Shown piece by piece: positions 18,725 through 27,311 of a stretch of DNA of 64,000 bases. Position numbers and translations under genes: made by a program. Location of the stretch: positions 1 to 64,000 of the forward strand of contig NZ_ATZA01000011.1 of NCBI RefSeq assembly GCF_000427965.1, in the 5' to 3' direction. Numbering within the stretch: the stretch's first letter is position 1; each line of letters opens with the position of its first letter. The stretch is from Olivibacter sitiensis DSM 17696. GTDB lineage: Bacteria; Bacteroidota; Bacteroidia; Sphingobacteriales; Sphingobacteriaceae. Below the pieces are notes generated by a model. That model saw only the letters and a program-made list of their open reading frames with translations, searched no databases and was not told the origin of the DNA.

Positions 18725-19465
18725 TTATTTTCCCTTTCCTTGCACCATGACCTTTAAAGTCCTAAAGATGATGTTGATATCTGAAAAGAAATTTACGCCT
18801 TTAAGGTAATGCAAATCAAGATTTGCCCTTTCACACATTTCATCTACGTTCTGAGCGTATCCATAACACACTTGACCCACTGAAGTAATACCTGGCTTGA
18901 TATTCAGAAGCCTTCTATAAACGGGCGACTTACTTTGCATCATCTGTACAAAGTGCGGTCTTTCTGGCCTTGGGCCTACCACGGACATGTCTCCTTTCAG
19001 CACATTCCAAAACTGAGGAAGCTCATCCAGCCTAGTCTTGCGCATAAACTTGCCCCATTTGGTGATGCGAGGATCGTCATCCGACGCCAGTTGTGGTCCG
19101 TTGGCTTCAGACTCCACCACCATACTTCTAAATTTGTATATATTAAATGCCTTGCCGTCTTTGCCCAATCGCTCTTGCTTGTAGAATATAGGGCCTTTGG
19201 AAGTAAACTTCGTTATAGCCATCAACAATAAATAGATAGGTGCTCCTACCAAAAGTGCGGTTGCCGAGAAAAGAACGTCAAAGCTTCTCTTAAAAAATTC
19301 CGTTTGAAAATCTATCGCTTGCTTCTTACTTACTTTGAGCAATTCCGCCAATTCGTGATAATGAATTGAAGAACCAGGGAAAGGCGCATTGATATCATAG
19401 TTGTATAGCAAGGCACTTTGATCTGTGTTTCTGTACTGTATGTTTTCTATCTGCTTATTTCTCAT
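18725..19465 (-). CDS. Undecaprenyl-phosphate sugar-1-phosphate transferase (initiating enzyme of polysaccharide synthesis)
   Basis: A 246-residue bacterial sugar transferase (PF02397 type). A hydrophobic reentrant segment lies at about 70-90 (VLFSATALLVGAPIYLLLM), preceded by FFKRSFD. The catalytic block has KQERLGKDGKAFNIYKFRSM, then KTRLDELPQFWNVLKGDMSVVG with PRPERP, all typical of the family. It should move a sugar phosphate from a nucleotide sugar to the lipid carrier, the first step of repeat-unit assembly. It is the last gene of the minus-strand polysaccharide cluster. The sugar cannot be told from the sequence. Confidence 0.93.
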   Translation of the reverse strand: MRNKQIENIQYRNTDQSALLYNYDINAPFPGSSIHYHELAELLKVSKKQAIDFQTEFFKRSFDVLFSATALLVGAPIYLLLMAITKFTSKGPIFYKQERLGKDGKAFNIYKFRSMVVESEANGPQLASDDDPRITKWGKFMRKTRLDELPQFWNVLKGDMSVVGPRPERPHFVQMMQSKSPVYRRLLNIKPGITSVGQVCYGYAQNVDEMCERANLDLHYLKGVNFFSDINIIFRTLKVMVQGKGK

Positions 19466-19652
19466 GGCACATATATTTTTGTTCTCGTTATTGTATTCTC
19501 AATATCTGATAGCCAATCGAGGCCAACACTGTACATCTAAAGCCAAGAAATATGCCAAAGGGACAAATAGCCTTTAAAAGGCCCCTGAGGTTAAAATGGA
19601 ATTAAAAAATGTGGATTTAGGAGAAATGAAGTATAATTATGTGGAATTTTCG

Positions 19653-20567
19653 CTACAATTTCCAATAGCGTGGTTGCATGGACAATGTGGGCAGCCACCT
19701 TTTAGGCAAACTGTGGTAGCGCAATCCCATTTTATAGCCAAGCCATTTTGCCAGGGTAGAGAAAAAAGACTGTGGCAATGACAAAACACGGTGATTCAGC
19801 ACATAAGTGACTTCCGATTTCAGGAAACGAAACCCTTCGCTATCGGCCTTGCCAAAATGTTCGAATATAAAGGGAGTATCGGCATGGAACACCCCGATAT
19901 CGAAATAGCGCTTAAATTCTTCGCTCACGGTGTAGTCGTGTGAATGCTTTGCTTGGGCTTCCGCCACATAGGCCATTTCCCAGCCTTGCAATAGCATCTT
20001 CCCCGCTATCACTACATCCTCGCCCAATATGATTTGCGTAGGGAAACCGCCCACTTGCTCATAGGCCTCTCTGCGATATGCCGCAAATGAATTGGAACAG
20101 CTGATGGTCTTGATTCCCATCTCGGCAATGTCGTTCATCGATTTCACCTTACTATGGGGCGGATAGTTGAACAACCGGGCATGTGCTCCCAGCACCTTGG
20201 CATCATCATGTGGCAACTGCCTCCCATAGGCCATGCCTATTTGCGGCGCGTCAAAAGCCTCTATAAGAGCAGCCAAAGCCTGCTCGTTGGCTAAGATGGC
20301 ATCGTGGGTCATGAATACATACACTTCGGCATTTGGGAAACACTGAATGCCATAATCGCGTGTGCCTCCATGGTCGAACGTTCCTTTTGCGATGGGGACA
20401 ATCTCAAATCCGGCGCTTTTTGCCAACTCGATCGTTCCATCGGTAGATCCGGAATCCAGCACGATTACCTTTTGTGGAACCAAGCTTTGTTCTTTGATGG
20501 AACGTATAAGTTCCGGCCATCTTTTGCCGGCATTGAGCGTGGGAATATATAAGTTGAATGTTTTCAT
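19653..20567 (-). CDS. GT2-family glycosyltransferase, rhamnosyltransferase-like
   Basis: A 304-residue cytosolic GT-A fold enzyme. The N-terminus NLYIPTLNAGKRWPELIRSI and VIVLDSGSTDGT form the nucleotide-binding part; FMTHDAIL holds the metal-binding acidic residue and GEDVVIAGKML the later acidic motif. The FDHGGTRDYG block (about 82-91) is typical of bacterial rhamnosyltransferases such as the RfbF/WbbL type, so dTDP-rhamnose is a reasonable donor (inference). The first ATG of the frame is used. A five-unit heptamer repeat lies just upstream (20574-20608). Confidence 0.85.
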   Translation of the reverse strand: MKTFNLYIPTLNAGKRWPELIRSIKEQSLVPQKVIVLDSGSTDGTIELAKSAGFEIVPIAKGTFDHGGTRDYGIQCFPNAEVYVFMTHDAILANEQALAALIEAFDAPQIGMAYGRQLPHDDAKVLGAHARLFNYPPHSKVKSMNDIAEMGIKTISCSNSFAAYRREAYEQVGGFPTQIILGEDVVIAGKMLLQGWEMAYVAEAQAKHSHDYTVSEEFKRYFDIGVFHADTPFIFEHFGKADSEGFRFLKSEVTYVLNHRVLSLPQSFFSTLAKWLGYKMGLRYHSLPKRWLPTLSMQPRYWKL

Positions 20568-20573
20568 TTTTTA

Positions 20574-20608
20574 GACGTGAGATATTAGATATGAGATGTG
20601 AGACCTCA
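20574..20608. repeat. Intergenic heptamer array GAYNTNA x5
   Basis: Five 7-bp units in register on the plus strand: GACGTGA, GATATTA, GATATGA, GATGTGA and GACCTCA. They fill most of the short gap between the glycosyltransferase start at 20567 and the stop of the beta-helix protein gene at 20613. The unit differs from the GTTGTRN family but has the same 7-bp period. Confidence 0.6.
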
Positions 20609-20612
20609 TACC

Positions 20613-22115
20613 TTACTTAATCAGCTGAAACCGGTTTGCTCGCAATACTAGCCCTTCAGCATTCTTGCTATATACGTCCGCTTTCACGGATTTGATGTCA
20701 TTGTCCTCTATGAGCACATTTCGTGCCGATGCTTCTACGCTAATTGCCGGAGCTTTGGTCGACTCTATTTGATTGCCCTTGATCGCTGCGCCGTCAACCT
20801 TAGTGAGCAGCAGCGCCCCTGCCGCAGACGGGCTATATAAAGTATTGCCCCTAAACAAAAAAACACCTTTCATATTCACGTTCACCACGCCTTTCAATGT
20901 ATTATTGTAGAGCAAGAGGCTATCCACTTGTATGCCATTGGGAAAAGAAAGCGTCCTGATATCGTTATTGGTCAAGACCAATTTCTTGGTTTGCACGTTT
21001 TGCAACAAGCGCACACCTGCCAGTTTATTCTTATCCAGCGTTACCGTTCCGTTTTCCCCCACCATTTCCATGACCTGATCTGCCTCATTGCCATGGGCAT
21101 ATATACTGTCGCAATGCTGCAAGTAGATAGCCGGCCTGTTGCTACGCGTTGACTTGTTTCCCTTTATGTGGACGGAACTCACTCCTACTAAAGTAGCAAT
21201 ACCCGATCCGTCCACCGTGCTTTCGCCCTTTACAAGGCCATTGTCATCCGCCACGTTATCCTGAATCCGTGCATCGATGGATGTTCGAAAGCTCTTGTCT
21301 GGCTGATTGATGTCTATGGCATCGGCGGCATTATGTTCTAGACGGTTGTGATTGATGGTATAATCGTTCTCTATTTTGTTTCTGCCAAATGCCACCTGCA
21401 CTCCGCTCATGCCGTTATACGAAATATTATTGCCCTCCACATAGGCCTGGGCACACTCGTGAAAGAATATTCCGTTCTCCCCATTGTGGTGTATATGACT
21501 ACCCGTTACCCTTATGGCGCGCGAGGCTAAAAAGCGTAGTCCCGTACCTGGTTGGTACTTTTTAGCATCTTTCCTTGCCATACCATAATAGGCTATTTCG
21601 CTGTTCTCTATCGTGATGCTATCGCAACCATAGAAGAGCATACCCGCAAATGAACGCAGTTTCGTAGAGTCGCCATACATCTTGGATTGTTTAATGGTAA
21701 TAGCCTGCGAATTGTGGCAGTAAATGGCCTCTTGTCTTGTTTCCGCCTCAAATTGCAGGTATATGTCCCTTACCCTGTCGCCCCGAAAAAGTGGTCGCCC
21801 GGAACTTTGCTTCTCTATGCTATATGCCAATTCCTCTGTATGGGGCAGTTGCTTGAGCAAACCTTCCGACACGATGCTTACTCCCGTACGGAGCCTCAAG
21901 GTACGTACATAATGGGTACCTTTCGGAAGATACACCGTATCGCCGACCTGTGCACTGTCTATCCAGCCTTGAAACAATTTGCTCTCGTCTTCTCCAAAAA
22001 AAGTGCTGTCCGACTTTTCACTGGCTGTTTGGCTAGAGGAGCAACCAAAGCCCCAAGAAAAACTACCAAGAATAAAGACGACTATAACAAAACGGTATAT
22101 TTTATTCATATTCAA
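20613..22115 (-). CDS. Right-handed parallel beta-helix lipoprotein
   Basis: A 500-residue protein with signal peptide and lipobox (SWGFGCSSSQ), so it is probably membrane-anchored outside the cytoplasm. From about residue 55 to the end it is built of short repeating strands rich in N, I and G (for example HIHHNGENGIFFHECAQAYVEGN, shown here only in part as HIHHNGENGIF), typical of PbH1 repeats and of NosD or pectate-lyase-like folds. YLPKGTHYV near the start is a common N-cap of such proteins. It lies inside the polysaccharide cluster, so a role in trimming, cleaving or binding the polymer is likely, but no catalytic residues can be assigned. Confidence 0.8.
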   Translation of the reverse strand: MNMNKIYRFVIVVFILGSFSWGFGCSSSQTASEKSDSTFFGEDESKLFQGWIDSAQVGDTVYLPKGTHYVRTLRLRTGVSIVSEGLLKQLPHTEELAYSIEKQSSGRPLFRGDRVRDIYLQFEAETRQEAIYCHNSQAITIKQSKMYGDSTKLRSFAGMLFYGCDSITIENSEIAYYGMARKDAKKYQPGTGLRFLASRAIRVTGSHIHHNGENGIFFHECAQAYVEGNNISYNGMSGVQVAFGRNKIENDYTINHNRLEHNAADAIDINQPDKSFRTSIDARIQDNVADDNGLVKGESTVDGSGIATLVGVSSVHIKGNKSTRSNRPAIYLQHCDSIYAHGNEADQVMEMVGENGTVTLDKNKLAGVRLLQNVQTKKLVLTNNDIRTLSFPNGIQVDSLLLYNNTLKGVVNVNMKGVFLFRGNTLYSPSAAGALLLTKVDGAAIKGNQIESTKAPAISVEASARNVLIEDNDIKSVKADVYSKNAEGLVLRANRFQLIK

Positions 22116-22133
22116 TATTTACAATCAAATTTC

Positions 22134-23180
22134 TTATAGACAACTTCTGATCAATTCCCATGTCTGGGCTGCCGTGTCCTCCCAATCGAATTCCCTGGCG
22201 CGTACTTTTCCTTTTGCAGTTAGTCTTTGCAACAGTCCATCGTCAGCCACCAATCTTTCCATAGCCTCTGAGATGGCCGCGGGCTTATGCGGGTCGACCT
22301 CCAATGCCGCTCCTGCGGCCACTTCGGGCAGTGAACTGACATTGCTGGTAATAACGGGTGTTCCGGCAGCCATGGATTCTAAAATGGGCAGACCAAACCC
22401 CTCCATCAGTGACACATAGCAGGTAGCAAATGCTCCTTTGTACACCGACGCCAAATCTTTCTCTTCCACAAAACCCAAAAACTTTACTCTATCAACGATG
22501 CCTAATCGGTGTATCAACTGATGGAGTTCGGCATCGGAATGGCCACTCAAGGCGAAAACAAAATCATTGGGAATGTTTGCCTTGGCAAAACCTTCGAGCA
22601 TATTTTGTATATTCTTGTTCTTTCGCCTGTTGCCAATATAGAGGAAATAAGGTCGACCGACTAAAGAAAACGTACTTTCCTCCTCAAAAAAACGCTTATC
22701 CACGCCATTGTAAATAACCTTAATGCGGTCAGCATCCAGGCCCAGCAATTCCACAAGTTGCTGCTTGCTGAAATGCGACACAGTAATTACGTATTTGGCT
22801 TTCTTTGCCAACCGAGATATGACTTGCTTGTAATATAACTTGTGGGCCCACGAATAGTAAAAAAGATGCATCAAATCGTGAATAGTAATAATATAGGGAA
22901 CGGAACTGCTTAGCGGTGGCATGAAGGAAGGGCTATAGAACAACCTGCAGTCCGTCGCTTTTTTTATCTCTTGAGCCAACTTTATAGGACTCCACAGGCT
23001 CCCGAGCGGAAATTGCTCTTGTACATGCTCTATTTCGATATCTGCAGGCTTCCTAGAAATAATCTCTTGGTACATACGCCCTATGCCAGTATCGCCCGCC
23101 CATCTACCATCTACCAATATGTTGTGTGTTGTGCGCTGTGCGTTGCGAGTTGTAAGTTGTGAGTTGTGCGTATCTTGCAT
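22134..23180 (-). CDS. GT4-family glycosyltransferase with repeat-coded N-terminus
   Basis: A 348-residue GT-B enzyme of family GT4. The C-terminal Rossmann domain has YFLYIGNRRKNKNIQNML, VKFLGFV and the retaining motif EGFGLPILES (E-x7-E) near residue 258, followed by AAGTPVI and PEVAG-like residues. The first 20 residues (MQDTHNSQLTTRNAQRTTHN) are coded by seven GTTGTGN heptamers at 23121-23169. The enzyme proper starts at about ILVDGRWAGD; no Met lies between, so the ATG at 23180 or a non-ATG start inside the repeat must be used. It transfers an unknown sugar during repeat-unit assembly. Confidence 0.88.
   Translation of the reverse strand: MQDTHNSQLTTRNAQRTTHNILVDGRWAGDTGIGRMYQEIISRKPADIEIEHVQEQFPLGSLWSPIKLAQEIKKATDCRLFYSPSFMPPLSSSVPYIITIHDLMHLFYYSWAHKLYYKQVISRLAKKAKYVITVSHFSKQQLVELLGLDADRIKVIYNGVDKRFFEEESTFSLVGRPYFLYIGNRRKNKNIQNMLEGFAKANIPNDFVFALSGHSDAELHQLIHRLGIVDRVKFLGFVEEKDLASVYKGAFATCYVSLMEGFGLPILESMAAGTPVITSNVSSLPEVAAGAALEVDPHKPAAISEAMERLVADDGLLQRLTAKGKVRAREFDWEDTAAQTWELIRSCL
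23121..23169. repeat. Heptamer array GTTGTGN x7 at the 5' end of a glycosyltransferase gene
   Basis: Seven units in exact register on the plus strand: GTTGTGT, GTTGTGC, GCTGTGC, GTTGCGA, GTTGTAA, GTTGTGA, GTTGTGC. On the minus strand they are translated into the first part of the GT4 protein. It belongs to the same family as the arrays in the two fecR genes. Confidence 0.75.
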
Positions 23181-23226
23181 GTGTCCTATTTGAGTTGTAA
23201 GCTGTACGTTTTAAATAGTCTAGTCG

Positions 23227-24414
23227 CTATGATGGTGAGAGGACATAACTTCGATATTGTGTAGTCAACAAAGTTGCCAAAGCCAAATAACATACCACAT
23301 CGTTATCATAGCCCGAATAGAGTATCATCATAATAGCCAATAACGGCGCGAGCACGAGCCACATCCATTTCATGGAAGAACTGACAAGGTAGATATCCCT
23401 GAAAAAAAGGATCAAAAACGCTAGGTAACTGCCCAGTCCAATCCATCCAAAATCCATGTAGCAGGTCATGAAGGTATTGTGTACATGCGGTTCGCCATGA
23501 TAGTATCGCGCATATTTCGCTAAAAAAGGCCCACCTGCATTCAGTCCGTTGCCCCAAATGGATATTTCGTTCCAGTGGGAGAAGAAAGCTCTCCAATAGG
23601 TGAGCCGCACCCCCATACCGTCGTTTGAGGCCGTTATGCTATCTACCCGCAGTAACTTCACGACCACAACTGGAACTGCCAAGGCCATTAGCACAATCAA
23701 TATCAACCTGGCCTTTTTGGGCAAGTAAAAGCATCCCAATAAAAACACACCAATCAGTAGCGCCACAATAGGTGTGCGCGATAGGGACAGAAAAGCCAGT
23801 AAGCCTATGGCAAGAATGCGCCATAGCACGATTTTCCTCTCCTTCACAAACGGTATCAGGATATAAGCAAAACCCAATAAGGCGATGCGCGCACCAAACA
23901 TATTTTTATCTGGCAAGCCCCAGAAAAAAAGTCGATAACGATAAAGCCTACTTGTTTCGCCCGAGGATGCCCCCCCAAAAACAAGCTTATAATCCCAAGC
24001 TTGATGATATATCCACAACTGCACGAAACATAATAGCAACACCACATGCAGACTACGATTTACCAATGTCAGCAACTCCCTGTTGTCCCTATTGTACAAC
24101 CAGTGCGTCGCGCTGGCGAGGAAAAACAAGTTGACAAGCAATTTGATTTCCCCTTCTAATAGCACTTTTTGCCCACCATAGTCCAAGGCAAAACGCACCA
24201 GCGTATACCCGGCAAATATGCCCAAAGGCCAATACCAATTGGTTTTCGACCAAATGCCCGTTTGCCACAGGAAAAACAATCCTGCCACTAGAAACACCAG
24301 GGGGTAGATTTTTAATGGAAGAAAAATCGTTACCAAACACAAGCAAAACAGCCATTCGCCGATCTTGTTGGCGGCAATGCTATGTTTCCATATAGTCTTT
24401 TCCCTGACCATCAA
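23227..24414 (-). CDS. O-antigen polymerase/ligase-type membrane protein (Wzy-like)
   Basis: A 395-residue polytopic inner-membrane protein with about ten hydrophobic segments, such as WLFCLCLVTIFLPLKIYPLVF, VVLLLCFVQLWIYH and RLILIVLMALAVPVVVV. A large periplasmic loop carries GNGLNAGGPFLAKYARYYHG and HVHNTFMTCYMDFGWIGL. The HNxF/L motif and Gly-rich loop are typical of the Wzy_C/O-antigen ligase superfamily. It probably polymerises lipid-linked repeat units in the periplasm. Its start codon overlaps the stop of the upstream GT4 gene by 4 bp (24411-24414), so the two are translationally coupled. Confidence 0.85.
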   Translation of the reverse strand: MMVREKTIWKHSIAANKIGEWLFCLCLVTIFLPLKIYPLVFLVAGLFFLWQTGIWSKTNWYWPLGIFAGYTLVRFALDYGGQKVLLEGEIKLLVNLFFLASATHWLYNRDNRELLTLVNRSLHVVLLLCFVQLWIYHQAWDYKLVFGGASSGETSRLYRYRLFFWGLPDKNMFGARIALLGFAYILIPFVKERKIVLWRILAIGLLAFLSLSRTPIVALLIGVFLLGCFYLPKKARLILIVLMALAVPVVVVKLLRVDSITASNDGMGVRLTYWRAFFSHWNEISIWGNGLNAGGPFLAKYARYYHGEPHVHNTFMTCYMDFGWIGLGSYLAFLILFFRDIYLVSSSMKWMWLVLAPLLAIMMILYSGYDNDVVCYLALATLLTTQYRSYVLSPS

Positions 24415-25622
24415 TCGTATACTTCTTTATTATCATTTACTACCTTGTTCAATAGCTGTTCATATTCCTGAGTCATACGCGGCACACTCAAAAAGTGCGC
24501 TACGGATTTTCTCGCATGGGATGCCAGCACTTCATATAAGGATGCATCTACAACCAATCGATTCATGGCGTCGCCCAGAGAGTTGGGGGCATCGCCGTGC
24601 ACGAGCAAGCCATTTTCTTGATGAATGACCGTCTCGGCAAGACCTCCCACTTCATTGGCTATGACGGGAATATGGTGCGCCAAAGCTTCAATAGCGACCA
24701 TCCCCAGAGGTTCCTCCCATAGCGAGGGGACAACCAATACATCTATCTCGGCATAGAACTGATCGGATGGCTGATGCCCAAGGAAATGAATGCGTTGATC
24801 TCCCAGAGCCAACTGATGCAACTCGCATACATAGTCATCCTGCCCGTTGCCCGCAATGAATAACTCGGCCTTTCTAGCGGGCTTTACCCGTTCTTTAAAT
24901 TGCGTAATTAACCAGTTCAGGCCCTTCTTGGGAGACAAGGTCCCAAGATAACCTATCCGAAAGGTCTCCGCCTTGGCGTGCCTGCCTTTATCGGCTATAA
25001 ACCGAGCATTGTATATCACTTCCTTCGGTACTTCCTGAAAATATCCAAAACGCTCAAAACGCCGAAGTACGGTGTGACTAATGCCTACCACGGCATCCAA
25101 TTGCCTAGATTTTCGAGCGTGGGACAATCGCAATACCTGACAGCTGAAGCAACGTCCTTTACAAGGCTTATCCCCCTTGAACATATCGCTATTGGCGCAC
25201 AATAGATACAGGTCATGCAATACCTGCACCACTGGTACGCCCTGCTCTTTGGCGGCATCCCATACAGCAATGGACCAGCCGGCCAAATTATGGCAGGAGA
25301 CTACATCCGGCCGTTCTCTTGAAATGATATCGGCCAGTTGTCTCTTCATCTCCTCATTGTACCGATCTTTCCAATGCCAGGCCAAGCGTATGGGCGCCTT
25401 GGGCCTTTGCGGGACATAAGGCCAATAGAGATTGCGCAAGCCACATCGATAAACGTGCACGCCGTCCACTACATCTTCTCCCTGCTGCCCCTCTGGCCGC
25501 AAGGCTGCCACCACTACCTCATGTCCCTGCACCTTCATTCCCTCCACCAATAGCTTGAGGCTAATCTCTGCTCCCCCTTTGATATCAGGGCTGTATAGGG
25601 TATTGACGTAGAGTATCTTCAT
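24411..25622 (-). CDS. GT4-family glycosyltransferase
   Basis: A 403-residue GT-B enzyme. The N-terminal domain begins MKILYVNTLYSPDIKGGAE, with the Gly-rich acceptor-side loop of the family. The C-terminal domain has FRIGYLGTLSPKKGLNWLI, HFLGHQPSDQFYAEIDVLVVPS and EEPLGMVAIEALAHHIPVIA, the retaining E-x7-E motif. A Cys cluster (CKGRCFSCQ, about 157-165) in the N-terminal domain resembles a metal-binding or structural knuckle known from some GT4 members. It overlaps its neighbours by 4 bp at both ends (24411-24414 and 25619-25622), so it belongs to a tight operon. Confidence 0.9.
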   Translation of the reverse strand: MKILYVNTLYSPDIKGGAEISLKLLVEGMKVQGHEVVVAALRPEGQQGEDVVDGVHVYRCGLRNLYWPYVPQRPKAPIRLAWHWKDRYNEEMKRQLADIISRERPDVVSCHNLAGWSIAVWDAAKEQGVPVVQVLHDLYLLCANSDMFKGDKPCKGRCFSCQVLRLSHARKSRQLDAVVGISHTVLRRFERFGYFQEVPKEVIYNARFIADKGRHAKAETFRIGYLGTLSPKKGLNWLITQFKERVKPARKAELFIAGNGQDDYVCELHQLALGDQRIHFLGHQPSDQFYAEIDVLVVPSLWEEPLGMVAIEALAHHIPVIANEVGGLAETVIHQENGLLVHGDAPNSLGDAMNRLVVDASLYEVLASHARKSVAHFLSVPRMTQEYEQLLNKVVNDNKEVYD

Positions 25623-26698
25623 TTCTTCTTGTCGGATTTAAGGAGTTTTTGATACAATTCGTCCAACAATTGGATACTGATATAGGGATCGTGCTTTTCC
25701 AGCATCTCGGCATACAGGAAAAGCCCCATTTCCTCTAGGTACAATGGACTTTCTTTCTTTAGCTGTATAGCCTGTCTGATATTGGTTTCCAGTTGCTGCT
25801 TGTGGATAGCGTCGTTCTTATAACTATAGGTCAGTACCTTGCTCTTGGCTTCTTCGCTCAAATCCATGATGGAACCTATGCTCGGGCATATCACGCTACG
25901 TTGGTAGGAAAAAGCGAGGTATACCGAACCTGAGTTGAGACTGCTCGCCAAATCATAGGGGAATACCAATAGGTCTGCCTCGGCCATAAGGTCTGGAATT
26001 TCCATATCGGGGATAAACCTGAAATCGAAGGTAATATTGAGGCTGTTGGCGGCTCTCTTCTTCAATTCATTGGCATAGTCCTTAGCACTGGGATTGCCGC
26101 ATATCTTCAGTTCCACATCCTTGCCTATGCGTGCACATACGGATAGCAGCATTTCTATATTCTTATAGGGCTTCACTGCTCCCAGAAACAACAGGCGCAA
26201 TGGCCCTTCGTGTATACGTTCCTGCTCCAATGAGGAGCCATAAGCATCCACAAAATTGGGATGTGGCACATATATTACCTTTTCTGCCAGTTTCTTGTTC
26301 TTGATAGCCAATATTTGCAATGAAAGGTGGCTGTGTATCACTATGGCATCCGACCACCTGCAGAGCAAGTTGGTGAGCCAATTGCTCCATTTTCCCGTAT
26401 CTTTCTCATGGCTCTCGCGGTTGTGCATGGTCCAAACAATTTTTTTGCCGAACAATTTCAGTACAATAAGCACAAAGAACTTGCGGAACAGGCTTTTATA
26501 CATCCGATCTTTGTGTAGGTTTTCAAACCAATTGAGGTGCACCAAATCGATGGATCGAAAATGCGCCCAACTGGAAAACAGATCGTCCAAGGCACTGACC
26601 TGATACCCTCGCTCCCGCAGGCCGCCCACGAGGGTCTCTATGTATTTGTTCTCGGGATTGCTATCTGGACTGAATATGATATTTCTTTTCTCTGGCAT
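25619..26698 (-). CDS. Glycosyltransferase, GT-B fold (GT4-like)
   Basis: A 359-residue protein with the two-domain GT-B layout. The N-terminal half has HLNWFENLHKDRMYKSLF and KIVWTMHNRESHEKDTG, resembling mannosyl- or GumH-type enzymes. The C-terminal half has LRLLFLGAVKPYKNIEMLL and DLLVFPYDLASSLNSGSV, in the place of the usual donor-binding site. The E-x7-E motif is less clear than in its neighbours. The stop overlaps the next gene by 4 bp. Upstream lies the repeat-bounded GxxExxY cassette. Confidence 0.82.
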   Translation of the reverse strand: MPEKRNIIFSPDSNPENKYIETLVGGLRERGYQVSALDDLFSSWAHFRSIDLVHLNWFENLHKDRMYKSLFRKFFVLIVLKLFGKKIVWTMHNRESHEKDTGKWSNWLTNLLCRWSDAIVIHSHLSLQILAIKNKKLAEKVIYVPHPNFVDAYGSSLEQERIHEGPLRLLFLGAVKPYKNIEMLLSVCARIGKDVELKICGNPSAKDYANELKKRAANSLNITFDFRFIPDMEIPDLMAEADLLVFPYDLASSLNSGSVYLAFSYQRSVICPSIGSIMDLSEEAKSKVLTYSYKNDAIHKQQLETNIRQAIQLKKESPLYLEEMGLFLYAEMLEKHDPYISIQLLDELYQKLLKSDKKK

Positions 26699-26734
26699 GT
26701 TTTAATTTTAACCGCTAAGATATTATGTATTTTT

Positions 26735-26832
26735 ACCGCTAAGATCGCAAAGCATGCGCTAAGGTCGCAATGATAAGTTCTCTGACGTCAACTTTTGCGT
26801 TCTTTGCGCTGTCCCTTTGCGTTCCTTGCGGT
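26735..26832. repeat. Large imperfect inverted repeat of the CGCAAAG / CTTTGCG family
   Basis: The left arm (26735-26770, starting ACCGCTAAGATCGCAAAG) is an imperfect reverse complement of the right arm (26795-26832, ending CTTGCGGT), with about 24 bp between. A third, shorter copy of the CTTTGCGG word lies on the other side of the GxxExxY gene at 27283-27307. Such CGCAAAG repeats are widely scattered in Bacteroidota genomes (general knowledge). Confidence 0.7.
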
Positions 26833-26850
26833 TTATCGCCAACGAGGCAG

Positions 26851-27228
26851 CTATAGATTATTCACTACTCTTTTTACCCCATTTTTAATCAATGTTACAT
26901 TAAAGTTTATTAACAAACCAAGTTTACAACCAGACAATTTCAAATAAGTCAATACCTGTGCTAAATGAACGTCATTTAAGGCGTCTACAGCTTTCACTTC
27001 AATGATTAGCTTGTTTTCTATCATTATATCCACTCTATATCCTATTTCTAGTCTTACATCCTCGTAAAATAATGGTAATGGTTTCTGCTTTTGAACCATA
27101 AGCCCCGTTTTACATAATTCATAAAAAAGGCATTCTTCATAAGCACTTTCCAAAAGACCTGGTCCTAAATGTTGGTGAACTTTTAGTGCTGCATTAAATA
27201 CTAATTTCGACAACTCATTCTCATGCAT
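26851..27228 (-). CDS. GxxExxY protein (PDDEXK-like small protein)
   Basis: A 125-residue protein with the family motif GLLESAY (G-x-x-E-x-x-Y) at about residues 23-29, preceded by AALKVHQHLGPG. Later DIMIENKLIIEVKAVD (about 68-83) fits the D...ExK part of a PD-(D/E)xK nuclease-like fold. The function of the family is not established. It interrupts an otherwise tight glycosyltransferase operon and is bounded by CTTTGCG-type repeats (26735-26832 and 27283-27307), so it may have come in as a small cassette. Confidence 0.88.
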   Translation of the reverse strand: MHENELSKLVFNAALKVHQHLGPGLLESAYEECLFYELCKTGLMVQKQKPLPLFYEDVRLEIGYRVDIMIENKLIIEVKAVDALNDVHLAQVLTYLKLSGCKLGLLINFNVTLIKNGVKRVVNNL

Positions 27229-27282
27229 TTATTTTCAATCCGTTTAATAAATCACATCTTATCTAATTTAATTTTCTTTTCA

Positions 27283-27307
27283 CTTTGCGGCCCTGCGGCT
27301 TTGCGAG
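27283..27307. repeat. CTTTGCGG-type repeat, right border of the GxxExxY cassette
   Basis: CTTTGCGGCCCTGCGG followed by CTTTGCGAG shares its core with the right arm of the inverted repeat at 26795-26832, in the same orientation. It ends 5 bp before the stop codon (27312) of the next glycosyltransferase gene. Confidence 0.6.
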
Positions 27308-27311
27308 ACAC

